Assembly (NCBI RefSeq): GCF_002150765.1
Contig: NZ_MUYM01000017.1
Coordinates: 102,662 to 166,661 of the forward strand
Direction of reading: 5' to 3'
Length of the DNA: 64,000 bases
DNA from: Lentzea kentuckyensis
GTDB taxonomy: Bacteria > Actinomycetota > Actinomycetes > Mycobacteriales > Pseudonocardiaceae
Positions 30,949 through 38,649 of this stretch are shown here, piece by piece. The number at the start of each line of letters is the position of its first letter. Within the stretch, counting starts at the first letter, position 1. The notes beneath the pieces were generated by a model. The model was not told the DNA's origin, did not search any database, and saw only the letters and a list, made by a program, of their open reading frames with translations. The translations under genes were made by a program, and so were the position numbers.

Positions 30949-31158
30949 ATGCCCTACGTGTGGTGGCAAAGCGAATATGACCTGCAATGCCATGCTTTCT
31001 CTCTTGATCAAGCCAACGGGTCCCGCAGCTTTTACGAGGCCGTCTGCGAACATTCGGTACCCGACGAACGGGTGTCGCGCGCTCAGGCGGGTGCCCTCTG
31101 CACGACCTGCCTGATCAAGGTGGGCACCCAGCTGCCGGACGTGCGCTGGCGCGCTTAG
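30949..31158 (+). CDS. Small Cys/His-containing actinobacterial protein (69 aa)
   Basis: The 69-residue protein starts at ATG 30949 after a very strong AAGGAGGGG site. Sequence features are an aromatic start (MPYVWWQSEYDLQCHAF), the motif VCEHSVP and a C-terminal LCTTCLIKVG. The CEH and CxxC pair could bind zinc or iron. I recall similar short proteins in actinomycetes, none with known function. Its stop overlaps the end of the convergent acetyltransferase gene. Confidence 0.75.
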   Translation: MPYVWWQSEYDLQCHAFSLDQANGSRSFYEAVCEHSVPDERVSRAQAGALCTTCLIKVGTQLPDVRWRA

Positions 31159-31556
31159 CGCCTCATCCCCACCGCCTCGCTCTCAACGAATCCGTGCCGT
31201 TTGTAGAGTCGGCGGCCAGGCGGGTCGGCCAGCAGGTTGACGTTCGCGTTCGGCGCTTGTTCGCCGATGCGATCCAACAACGCGGTCATGATCGCGTCGC
31301 CGATGCCCTTGCGTTGATGGCTCGGCAACACCGCCATGTCGATGATGTGGAAGTACCAACCGCCGTCGCTCAGCACACGGCCCATGCCCACGGTTTCACC
31401 TGATTCCACGTGAATGGCATATGCGCTGGCCCACGCGCCGTCAATGCCGTTCTCCGCTTCTTCGCGGGTTCGTTCACTCAGACCGGATTCCTTGCGCAGG
31501 CGCAGGTAGTCGTCGACGGTGGGCGGTTCCATCTCCAAGCGGTATGCATGATCCAC
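31155..31556 (-). CDS. GNAT family N-acetyltransferase (133 aa)
   Basis: This is a compact single-domain GNAT protein. The acetyl-CoA signature is VLPSHQRKGIGDAIMTALLDRI, preceded by strand FHIIDMAV and followed by the C-terminal LYKRHGFVESEAVGMRR. The substrate is unknown. It starts at GTG 31556 and ends convergently with the small Cys protein gene, overlapping by 4 bases. Confidence 0.87.
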   Translation of the reverse strand: MDHAYRLEMEPPTVDDYLRLRKESGLSERTREEAENGIDGAWASAYAIHVESGETVGMGRVLSDGGWYFHIIDMAVLPSHQRKGIGDAIMTALLDRIGEQAPNANVNLLADPPGRRLYKRHGFVESEAVGMRR

Positions 31557-31579
31557 AGATTCCAGCCTACAAACGCCGA

Positions 31580-31609
31580 AGGGGCGCCCCGCCGCAGCGG
31601 AACGCCCCT
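31580..31609 (-). terminator. Possible terminator between Bax-inhibitor and GNAT genes
   Basis: AGGGGCG (31580-31586) pairs with CGCCCCT (31603-31609) around a 16-base GC-rich loop that can also self-pair. It lies just past the stop of the Bax-inhibitor family gene. It has no T-run, so it is only a modest candidate. Confidence 0.45.
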
Positions 31610-31625
31610 CCGAGGAACCCTGACG

Positions 31626-32411
31626 TCAGTCCGAGTTGAAGTACGACAGCAAGCGCAGGATCTCGGTGTACAGCCACACCAGGGTCACGGTGAGACCGAA
31701 CGCGATCTGCCACGCGTACTTGGCCGGCACGCCGGCGCGGATCGCCTGGTCCGCGGCGTCGAAGTCGATCAGGAAGCTGAACGCCGCGAGGCCGATGCAG
31801 ACGAGGCTGAAGATGATGGCGATCGTGCCGCCGGAGCGGATGCCGATGCCGCCGCCACCGTTGAAGAAGCTCAGGATCAGGTTGAAGAGCATCAGCACGC
31901 CGACACCGATGATGGCGCCGGTGATCCACTTGGTGAACTTCGGCGTGACGCGGATCGCGCCGGTCTTGTAGACCACGAGCATGCCGAGGAACACGCCGAG
32001 CGTGCCGATCACGGCCTGGCCGACGATCGCGGTGCCGTTCTTGAACTGGCTGCCGATGATGTAGCTGATGCCACCGAGGAAGATGCCCTCGGCAACGGCG
32101 TAGGCGATCACGAGCGGCGGGCTCGGCATGCGCTTGAACATGATGATCAGCGCGAGCACGAGGCCGACGATGGCCGCGGGGAACGCGAGGGCGTACAGCC
32201 CGGTCACGAACGTCACGACGGCGCCGACGGCGACCACGGCGAGAGTGATGCCGGTCTTGGTGACGACGTCGTCGATCGTCATCGGCCGCTCGCTGGTCAG
32301 CGGCGGCGGCTGCTGCTGATAGCCGGCCTCTGGCTGGCCAAAGCCTGCGTAGCCTCCGTACCCGCCGCCGGTCGGCAGGTTACGGAAAGCCGGGTTGCTG
32401 CTGGAGCGCAC
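31626..32411 (-). CDS. Bax inhibitor-1/YccA family membrane protein
   Basis: The 261-residue protein has a Gly/Gln/Pro-rich cytoplasmic N-terminus (about 1-40) and seven hydrophobic segments. These include AVVTFVTGLYALAFPAAIVG, IVGQAVIGTLGVFLGMLVVY and GGTIAIIFSLVCIGLAAFSFLIDFDAAD. The acidic pair in LIDFDAAD matches the pH-sensing Asp residues of the TMBIM family. Related bacterial proteins (for example BsYetJ) are pH-sensitive calcium leak channels; the role here is inferred. It starts at GTG 32411. Confidence 0.9.
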   Translation of the reverse strand: MRSSSNPAFRNLPTGGGYGGYAGFGQPEAGYQQQPPPLTSERPMTIDDVVTKTGITLAVVAVGAVVTFVTGLYALAFPAAIVGLVLALIIMFKRMPSPPLVIAYAVAEGIFLGGISYIIGSQFKNGTAIVGQAVIGTLGVFLGMLVVYKTGAIRVTPKFTKWITGAIIGVGVLMLFNLILSFFNGGGGIGIRSGGTIAIIFSLVCIGLAAFSFLIDFDAADQAIRAGVPAKYAWQIAFGLTVTLVWLYTEILRLLSYFNSD

Positions 32412-32729
32412 CTGGTCCTCCTGGGGCGTTGCTTTACGCCGTCACGGGTACAACGAGCGCGCTGGGCGCTGGGTTCCCCGTCGGTAAAGGCGACTTTACC
32501 CCCGACGACGATCACACGTGCGCAAATACTGCACCAACTCCGAAGCGTGATGAGACTACGGCGTGTCGCGGCGTGTCCGACCCAAAGTGAGTAACTGCCG
32601 TCACACTTCAATCACGTTCACACCCAGAGTGACGACACACTTGCCCCTTGTGGCGGCTTGTCCCCGATGTGGGCTACCGACAAGCTCGCACGCGGGATTA
32701 ACACAGGTCAGAGGGGACCAAGATCTAAA

Positions 32730-34118
32730 ATGGGCTGGAAACGTCTGGCCGCCGTGGCGATGGTTTCGGGGCTCGCGCTCCTGACCGTCCCCGCGACGGC
32801 AACAGCGGTCGGCGTCAAGGGCATCGGCCACAACGCGTCAGGGCTCCAGCCCAACGCCACACCGGGTAGCGAGTGGCACGGGTCATACATCTGGCAGGAG
32901 AAGCAGGTGTGGTGCGTGCAGTACGCGCTGCCCGCGCCGGACAGCAGCGTCCCCTACCAACCAGGTGACGCGCTGCTCACCAAGGCGGGCAAGCCGCTCG
33001 CCCCCGACATCGCGGCGAACATCTCCTACCTGCTGCTGCGCTACTCCACGACCAAGTCGCCGGAGGAGGCCGCCGCCCTCGCGCACCTGCTGCACACCTG
33101 GACCTCCCCGGTCGACGGCGCGGTGAACCTCGAAGCCAAGGACGCGAAGTTCCTCGCCTACGACACGGCCTTCTACGCCGCGCGGCTGCCGCAGCCCGTC
33201 ATGGCCGCCGTCGCGAGCATGAAGGCCGACGCCGAGGCCAACCGCGGCCCGTGGACGCTCAGCGCCACCGCGCCGAAGGAACCGCTGATCATCGGCACCG
33301 AGTCGAGCTGGACGCTGGCTCTGGTCAAGGCCAACGGCAAGGGCGTCACGAACGCCCCGATCGACTTCAACCTGACCGACGCCACGCTCGCCGACGGCAG
33401 CGTGACCGGCAAGGCCACCACCGGCGCCGACGGCAGCCCGGCCGTCGTCAAGATCATCTCGACCGGCCCGAACCCCTCGATCACGGCCGTCGCGGCCTCC
33501 CCCGCCGACAAGCCGGTCGTGCACCAGCCGATCCCGACGGACAACATGCAGCGGATGGTCACCACCGGTGGCGAGAAGACGCTGAACGCCGCCGCCAACG
33601 GCAAGGCCAAGACCGCGCCGGGCGCCGTGAAGATCACGAAGATCGACTCCGAGACCAAGAAGTCCATCGCGGGCGTCGCGTTGCGCGTCACGGCCAAGGA
33701 CCAGACGTCTCCCGCGGTCAAGCAGGACGACACCCCGCTGGTCGGCACCGACGGCAAGCCGCTGGTGCTGCAGACCGGTCCGGACGGCACGGTGGCCGTG
33801 CCGGACCTGCGCACCCCGCAGGAGATCTGTCTCGTCGAGGTGGCCGCGCCCAAGGGTTACGAGGAGTTCTTCGACCCGAAGGCACCGCCGGCCGCGTGCG
33901 GCACGGTCGCGGCAGGGCAGACGCTCGCGCTCGAACTGGTGAACAAGCCGAACAAGCCGGTCGTGCCGAGCACGATCCCGGCGGGTGCGGACGGTCAGAC
34001 GCCGGTCGCGACCGCCTCGTTCGACACACAGCTGCGTCCGGGTCTGATGCTCGGCGTGGGTGGCCTGGTGCTGCTCGTCGCTGCGCTGGCAGGCTTCCTG
34101 GTGTGGCGCAGGCAGTGA
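32730..34118 (+). CDS. Putative cell-surface protein with Cys-adhesin-like and SpaA-like domains
   Basis: The 462-residue protein has a signal peptide (MGWKRLAAVAMVSGLALLTV, cleavage near ATAVG) and an N-terminal domain beginning WCVQYALPAP. That domain loosely resembles thioester (TQXA) adhesin domains. An Ig-like middle follows, then an SpaA/collagen-binding-like B-type domain (about 299-430, AVKITKIDSETKKSIAGVALRV). The C-terminal membrane helix ends in basic FLVWRRQ. This is the layout of a sortase-anchored adhesin, yet no canonical LPxTG or LAxTG motif precedes the helix; only DTQLRPGLML. The next gene, overlapping by GTGA, is a class F sortase. ATG 32730 follows GAGGGG. Confidence 0.8.
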   Translation: MGWKRLAAVAMVSGLALLTVPATATAVGVKGIGHNASGLQPNATPGSEWHGSYIWQEKQVWCVQYALPAPDSSVPYQPGDALLTKAGKPLAPDIAANISYLLLRYSTTKSPEEAAALAHLLHTWTSPVDGAVNLEAKDAKFLAYDTAFYAARLPQPVMAAVASMKADAEANRGPWTLSATAPKEPLIIGTESSWTLALVKANGKGVTNAPIDFNLTDATLADGSVTGKATTGADGSPAVVKIISTGPNPSITAVAASPADKPVVHQPIPTDNMQRMVTTGGEKTLNAAANGKAKTAPGAVKITKIDSETKKSIAGVALRVTAKDQTSPAVKQDDTPLVGTDGKPLVLQTGPDGTVAVPDLRTPQEICLVEVAAPKGYEEFFDPKAPPAACGTVAAGQTLALELVNKPNKPVVPSTIPAGADGQTPVATASFDTQLRPGLMLGVGGLVLLVAALAGFLVWRRQ

Positions 34119-34807
34119 GTCCCAGAGCTTTTCTGACCGGCGTGCTGGTGGCGGGCGTCGCGGCCACCAGCGTGCTGGTCACCACGTCCGAGACCGCGGT
34201 CCTCAAGGGACACGCGGTCGCGGACGAGATCCCCGTGGTCGGACCGGGGCCGGTCGCGGACAGCCTCAGCACCGGCCGCGGGGCCGACCTCACCGGTCTG
34301 CTCGGCGGGGCGAACACGGACAACGCCACGCCACCCGAGCCCACCGCGCAACAACCCGCGCCGCCCAAGGCCGGCCCCGGTTCGGTCCGGCTGCCCGCGG
34401 GCGGTTCGGCCACGCTGGTGCGCAAGGAGGTCAAGAACGGCGTGCTGCCCGTGCCGGACGGCATCGGTGAGGCCACCTGGTGGGGCACCGAACTGGCCGG
34501 CACCGAGGGGGCGACGGTCCTGGCCGGGCACGTCGACTGGAAGGGCGCCAAGGGCCCCTTCGCCGAGCTGTGGCAGGCGCAGAACGGCCGCGAGGTCGTC
34601 ATCGCCGACAGCGCGGGCCAGGAGTTCAAGTTCCGCATCAAGCAGATCGAGACCGTGCGCAAGGAAGAACTGCCGGCCCGCGCCGTCGAGTTCTTCGGCC
34701 CGCGCGGCCCGCACCGGCTGGTGCTCGTCACCTGCGGCGGGACGTGGATCGGCGGACAGCAGGGGTACGAGGCGAACCGAGTGGTGATTGCCGAACCCGT
34801 TCAGTAG
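34115..34807 (+). CDS. Class F sortase
   Basis: The 230-residue protein has an N-terminal membrane anchor (FLTGVLVAGVAATSVLV), a Pro-rich linker (about 40-95) and a sortase domain. Catalytic residues are visible: His in VLAGHVDWKG, Cys in VLVTCGGTW and Arg in YEANRVVI. Class F sortases are common in actinobacteria and their substrates are mostly unknown. The start lies inside the stop of the surface-protein gene (GTGA), which strongly suggests that protein is its client. Confidence 0.88.
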   Translation: MSPRAFLTGVLVAGVAATSVLVTTSETAVLKGHAVADEIPVVGPGPVADSLSTGRGADLTGLLGGANTDNATPPEPTAQQPAPPKAGPGSVRLPAGGSATLVRKEVKNGVLPVPDGIGEATWWGTELAGTEGATVLAGHVDWKGAKGPFAELWQAQNGREVVIADSAGQEFKFRIKQIETVRKEELPARAVEFFGPRGPHRLVLVTCGGTWIGGQQGYEANRVVIAEPVQ

Positions 34808-34859
34808 TCAGTTGGACTCACCGCGCAACCCCTTCGGGCGACCAGTCGTCTCCTAAAGT

Positions 34860-36026
34860 GTGAAACGCTGGGGATGGCTGACCACGGGTCTGGCACTGGG
34901 GCTGGTTGTCGCGATGGTGTGGGCCTTGGGGTCCACCAGAGAACAACAGAGCCAGGCGGACTCCGGTCCTCTGCCGATGGCGCCGCGGCTGCCCACTCCC
35001 AAGGACGCCGGGCCCACGCCGACCGTGCCCGCGCCCACCCCTGAACAGCTGCAGAAGCAGCCGTGGCTGCACAAGCTCGCGCCCGGTGAGAAGCCGCCGC
35101 AGTTCGTCCTGTTCTCCTTCGACGGCGCGGTGTCCAAGCAGCACTGGGACAAGGTCCTGCCGATCGCGAAGCAGAAGGGCGCGCACGTCACCGGTCTGTT
35201 GTCCGGCGTCTACATGCTCGCTGACCAGGACGGGAACCAGTACCAGCCACCGGCCGGGTTGAAGCGCGGCGCCTCCGACATCTCGTTCGGTGGCAGCAGG
35301 AAGGACATCACGGACCGGATCGGCTACCTGAACCAGGTGATCGACGAAGGGCACGAGATCGGCACGCACTACAACGGCCACTTCTGCTCCGGCGGCACCC
35401 AGCCGTCCGTCGACAAGTGGGACAACGCGGCCTGGAACGCGGAGCTCGACCAGTTCAGGCAGATCGTGGACAAGGCGCGCGCCGCCGGGTTCAAGCTGCC
35501 GGCCGACGCCGTCCGGGGTGGACGGACGCCGTGCCTGGAAGGCAACTGGGACCAGGCCTTCCCGGCGATGGCCTCGCACGGCCTCGTCTACGACACCAGC
35601 AAGGTCGCGCTGGGCGTGCAGTGGCCGTCCGTCCAAAACGGACTGTACGAGTTCCCGATGCCCGAGGTGCGGGTGCCGGGGCTGGGCAAGCAGGTCGTCA
35701 TGATGGACTTCAACCTCTGGTACTCGCTCAACGGTGCCAAGGAGGAACCGGCGCGCGCCGCCGAGTTCACCCAGATCGTCTTCGACACCTACAAGTCGGT
35801 GCACCTGGCCGCGTTGAACGGCAACCGCGCTCCGCTCGTGATCGGCAACCACTTCAACGAGTGGAACGGTTCGGCGTTCTCCAACGCGATGGAGCAGTTC
35901 CTCGGGTACGTGTGCGACAAGCCGGAAACGGTGTGCGCCACCTACACCGAGGTGATCCAGTGGATGCAGCTGCAGGATCCGGCGGTGCTGGACCAACTCC
36001 GCCGGATGCCCGCAGCGCGCAACTAA
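34860..36026 (+). CDS. Membrane-anchored polysaccharide deacetylase-like protein
   Basis: The 388-residue protein has an N-terminal membrane helix (WGWLTTGLALGLVVAMVWAL), a Pro-rich spacer (about 30-65) and a catalytic-type domain. FVLFSFDGAVSKQHW corresponds to the first NodB-like motif. EIGTHYNGHFCSGG corresponds to the HxxxH/S metal motif in modified form. The region GNHFNEWNG lies near the end. It may remodel cell-wall or surface polysaccharide, but the altered motifs leave activity uncertain. It starts at GTG 34860, 52 bases after the sortase gene. Confidence 0.75.
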   Translation: MKRWGWLTTGLALGLVVAMVWALGSTREQQSQADSGPLPMAPRLPTPKDAGPTPTVPAPTPEQLQKQPWLHKLAPGEKPPQFVLFSFDGAVSKQHWDKVLPIAKQKGAHVTGLLSGVYMLADQDGNQYQPPAGLKRGASDISFGGSRKDITDRIGYLNQVIDEGHEIGTHYNGHFCSGGTQPSVDKWDNAAWNAELDQFRQIVDKARAAGFKLPADAVRGGRTPCLEGNWDQAFPAMASHGLVYDTSKVALGVQWPSVQNGLYEFPMPEVRVPGLGKQVVMMDFNLWYSLNGAKEEPARAAEFTQIVFDTYKSVHLAALNGNRAPLVIGNHFNEWNGSAFSNAMEQFLGYVCDKPETVCATYTEVIQWMQLQDPAVLDQLRRMPAARN

Positions 36027-36051
36027 CCCTCACCCATCCGTGTCTGCTGAG

Positions 36052-36104
36052 GGCACGCGGGGACCCCGCGTTTCGTCCTGGGGTACGTAGGGTCCCCGCG
36101 TGCC
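36052..36104. terminator. Bidirectional terminator, copy 2 of the CGCGGGG hairpin
   Basis: The arms GGCACGCGGGGACCC (36052-36066) and GGGTCCCCGCGTGCC (36090-36104) pair perfectly over 15 bp; the inner part can pair further. It sits between two convergent genes and shares the CACGCGGGG-CCCCGCG core with the hairpin at 24194-24242. Confidence 0.82.
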
Positions 36105-36129
36105 ATCCGAGCAGGCTCGATCGGGTGAG

Positions 36130-37167
36130 TTAGCCGTCGGTCGACAGGATGCGGTCGTCGGTTGCACCGGGTGAGCCGTTGGCGTCCTGGTTGGAGGTGC
36201 CCAGCCACAGCGTGCCGTCCGGCGCCGCGGCGACCGCGCGCACCCGGCCGTAGCCGGTGAACACGGACTCGGGGGTGCCGAGCGAGGTGCCGTTGACCGG
36301 GATCTTCCACACCCGCTGGCCGGTGACCGCGCCGACGTAGAGCGCGCCCTTGTACAGCGCGATGCCCGTCGGGCCCGCCTGCTTGTTGGGCCAGGTCTTG
36401 ACGGGGTTGGTCATGCCGGCGACGTTGCAGTTGCCTTCGCAGTTCGGCCAGCCGTAGTTCTTGCCCGCCTCGATCTTGTTCAGCTCGTCGGTCTTCGCGT
36501 CACCGAACTCGGTGGCGTACGCGCTGGTGCCGATCCAGGTGATGCCCTGGACGTTGCGGTGACCGATCGAGTAGACGACGCTGCCGGCGCGAGGGTTGCC
36601 GGCAGCGGGCCTGCCGCTCGTGTCGAACCGCAGAACCTTGCCGCCCAGCGAGTTCCAGTTCTGGGCGTTCGGCTTGTTCTGGCCGTCACCCGTGGTCGCC
36701 CACAGGAAGCCGTCCGGGCCGAACTCGAGGCCGCCGCCGTTGTGGTACCTGTTCTTGGGGATTCCGGTGACGATCGGCTCCGGCGTCCCGCCGAGCTTGA
36801 GCTTGGAGACGCGGTTGTCGTTCGCCGTCGAGTAGTAGATGTAGACCGTGTTGTCGGTGGCGAAGCTCGGTGACAGCGCGAGGCCGAGCAGGCCGCCCTC
36901 ACCACCGGTCGTCTGCGCCTGCTCCACCGTGTCCAGCTCGGTCACGGTCGTGCCCTTAATCTTCTTGATCTTCAGGGTGTCCCGTTCGGTGAAGATGCCG
37001 CTGCCGTCGGGCGCGAACTCGATGTCCCACGGGATGTCCAGCTTCGTGGCGAGTGTGCGCACGGCCTGTGCGGACGGGCCGTCCTGTGCGGAGGCTCCGG
37101 GGATCACGCAGAGGGATGCGGCCACGGCAGTACAGGCTGCCGCCACCGCGATACGACGAGCACGCAT
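36130..37167 (-). CDS. Secreted PQQ-dependent sugar dehydrogenase
   Basis: The 345-residue protein has a signal peptide (RRIAVAAACTAVAASLCVIP, cleavage after GASA). The six-bladed beta-propeller matches soluble aldose dehydrogenases (GSDH). Characteristic pieces are DIPWDIEFAPDGSGIFTERD, the active-site His in YHNGGGLEFGPDG, GHRNVQGI and NYGWPNCEG. It oxidises sugars using PQQ and Ca2+ outside the cell; the exact substrate is unknown. ATG 37167 has AAAGGAG 6 bases upstream. It is divergent from the PQQ biosynthesis genes, so cofactor supply and user enzyme are side by side. Confidence 0.9.
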   Translation of the reverse strand: MRARRIAVAAACTAVAASLCVIPGASAQDGPSAQAVRTLATKLDIPWDIEFAPDGSGIFTERDTLKIKKIKGTTVTELDTVEQAQTTGGEGGLLGLALSPSFATDNTVYIYYSTANDNRVSKLKLGGTPEPIVTGIPKNRYHNGGGLEFGPDGFLWATTGDGQNKPNAQNWNSLGGKVLRFDTSGRPAAGNPRAGSVVYSIGHRNVQGITWIGTSAYATEFGDAKTDELNKIEAGKNYGWPNCEGNCNVAGMTNPVKTWPNKQAGPTGIALYKGALYVGAVTGQRVWKIPVNGTSLGTPESVFTGYGRVRAVAAAPDGTLWLGTSNQDANGSPGATDDRILSTDG

Positions 37168-37488
37168 GTGCTCTCCTTTGGGTCCGCTCGTATTTGTTTG
37201 CGGCGGCGGTAGTTGCAGGGCGTGTTTACCCAATCACACGTCGAATAAACCCACAACGGTCCTCCGATGTCTAGGGGACGCCCGCACATCCGAGCGGGTG
37301 ATTTGCAGGCGTTCTTGACTACGTCGAGTAACCGCGTTCGGGTTACACCTCCGATGACTTTAGTTAACTTTATGTACGGTCTAGACCTTGACCGCCCGCA
37401 CGACATACGGTGTGGTTCGCCGCCGCGCCCCACGGAAGTGCCGCGTGCCCGCTTCGGGCGCGCAGGCCAGGACCCGAGGAGTTGCGCC
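37168..37488. promoter_or_regulatory. Divergent control region between PQQ dehydrogenase and pqqA
   Basis: This 321-base gap has no gene. It holds a clear palindrome, GTAACC-N7-GGTTAC (37328-37346), and an AT-rich stretch TTAGTTAACTTTATGTACGG (from about 37359) unlike the surrounding GC content. Both are candidate regulator or promoter sites for pqqA. The protein that binds is unknown; the PucR-type gene after pqqB is a candidate. Confidence 0.55.
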
Positions 37489-37611
37489 ATGAACGTTGTC
37501 GTCACCGCTACCGAGCAGAAGCTTCCCGAGGTCAAGCGCGAGTGGGTCAAGCCCGACTTCCGCGACTTCGACACGCCGATGGAGGTCACCGCCTACGCAG
37601 CGCGCAGCTGA
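37489..37611 (+). CDS. pqqA: PQQ precursor peptide PqqA
   Basis: The 40-residue peptide holds the invariant Glu-x-x-x-Tyr core, EVTAY (E32 and Y36), whose two residues are crosslinked to build PQQ. The leader contains WVKPDFRDFDTPME, matching PqqA family sequence. ATG 37489 follows CGAGGAG by 7 bases. Its stop is 12 bases before a strong hairpin that separates it from pqqC, as expected if the precursor must be made in excess. Length (usually 22-40 residues) is at the long end. Confidence 0.95.
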   Translation: MNVVVTATEQKLPEVKREWVKPDFRDFDTPMEVTAYAARS

Positions 37612-37623
37612 CGTCAGGCTTCA

Positions 37624-37654
37624 CCGGGGTTCCCGCCCTGCGCGGGAACCCCGG
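37624..37654 (+). terminator. Intercistronic hairpin between pqqA and pqqC
   Basis: A perfect 12-bp stem, CCGGGGTTCCCG (37624-37635) with CGGGAACCCCGG (37643-37654), has a 7-base loop. There is no T-run. It probably acts as a partial terminator or 3' stabiliser that raises pqqA messenger over the downstream genes. Confidence 0.75.
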
Positions 37655-37678
37655 CCCCACTCCGAGGAGTTTCCGCCC

Positions 37679-38374
37679 ATGACTGCCGTTCCTGCCGCGG
37701 AGTTCGTCGCCGAGCTCCGTGCCCTCGCCCCCCGGTACTGGGACAGTCACCCGTTCCACCTGCGCATGCACGCGGGCCAGCTGAGCAAGCACGAGCTGCA
37801 GGCGTGGGCCGCGAACCGCTGGTACTACCAGCGTTGCATCGCGCAGAAGGACGCCGCGATCCTCTCCAACTGCCCGTTGCCCGACATCCGCCGCCAGTGG
37901 CGCGAGCGGATCATCTGGCACGACGGCAACCAGCCCGGTGAGGGCGGTGCCGAGAACTGGATCCGCCTGGCCGAAGCCGTTGGCCTGACCAGGGAAGAGG
38001 TGCTCGACGAACGGCATGTGCTGCCCGGCACGCGGTTCGCCGTCGACGCCTACGTGAACTTCGCGCGCACTCAGCCGTGGGTCATCGCGGTCGCGTCCGG
38101 ACTGACCGAGATGTTCTCGGGTGCGTTGATGCGCAAGCGTTTGGCGGCCCTGCGGGACCAGTACCCGTGGATCGCCGAGGAGGGCTTCGCCTACTTCACC
38201 AACCGCATCCAGGCGGTCGCCGGTGAGGGACGGGCCACTTTGGACATCGTGGTCGAGCACGCGCGGACCCGCGAACAGCAGCTGGCTTCCGTCGACGCGC
38301 TGTCGTTCAAGTGCGACGTGCTGCGGGCCGTGCTGGACGCCGTGGACTACTACTCGGGCAAAGGAAAGCCGTGA
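37679..38374 (+). CDS. pqqC: PqqC, pyrroloquinoline-quinone synthase
   Basis: The 231-residue, all-helical oxidase catalyses the final cofactorless eight-electron oxidation and ring closure to PQQ. Family features include HPFHLRMHAGQLSKHELQAWAANRWYYQ near the start, IIWHDGNQPGEGGAENWIRL, VNFARTQPW and YFTNRIQAVAGEG. ATG 37679 has GAGGAG upstream. The 3' end overlaps pqqD by GTGA. It is slightly shorter than the common 240-250 residues. Confidence 0.95.
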   Translation: MTAVPAAEFVAELRALAPRYWDSHPFHLRMHAGQLSKHELQAWAANRWYYQRCIAQKDAAILSNCPLPDIRRQWRERIIWHDGNQPGEGGAENWIRLAEAVGLTREEVLDERHVLPGTRFAVDAYVNFARTQPWVIAVASGLTEMFSGALMRKRLAALRDQYPWIAEEGFAYFTNRIQAVAGEGRATLDIVVEHARTREQQLASVDALSFKCDVLRAVLDAVDYYSGKGKP

Positions 38375-38649
38375 CGTCGGTCGTCGCTCTGGACGCCGTG
38401 CCGCACATCCGGCGCGGCGTGAAATGCACCTACGACCAGATCCGTTCGGCGCACGTCGTCCTGTTCCCCGAGGGCGTGCTGGTGCTGAACGAGACCGCTG
38501 CTTCCGTTGTGTCGCTTTGTGATGGTGTTCGCTCGGTCGGCGACATCGCCCTCGTCCTGGGTGACGAGTACGACGGCGTCGAGCCCGGGGACATCGCCTC
38601 GTTGGTTGCTCGTCTCGTTGAGCGGAGGGTGGTGGACGTCGATGGCTGA
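38371..38649 (+). CDS. pqqD: PqqD, precursor-binding chaperone
   Basis: The 92-residue protein is a RiPP recognition element that holds PqqA for PqqE. Typical sequence is VPHIRRGVKCTYDQIRSAHVVLFPEGVLVLNETAASVVSLCDG. GTG 38371 lies in the pqqC stop (GTGA), and the 3' end overlaps pqqE by 8 bases. Confidence 0.94.
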   Translation: MTSVVALDAVPHIRRGVKCTYDQIRSAHVVLFPEGVLVLNETAASVVSLCDGVRSVGDIALVLGDEYDGVEPGDIASLVARLVERRVVDVDG

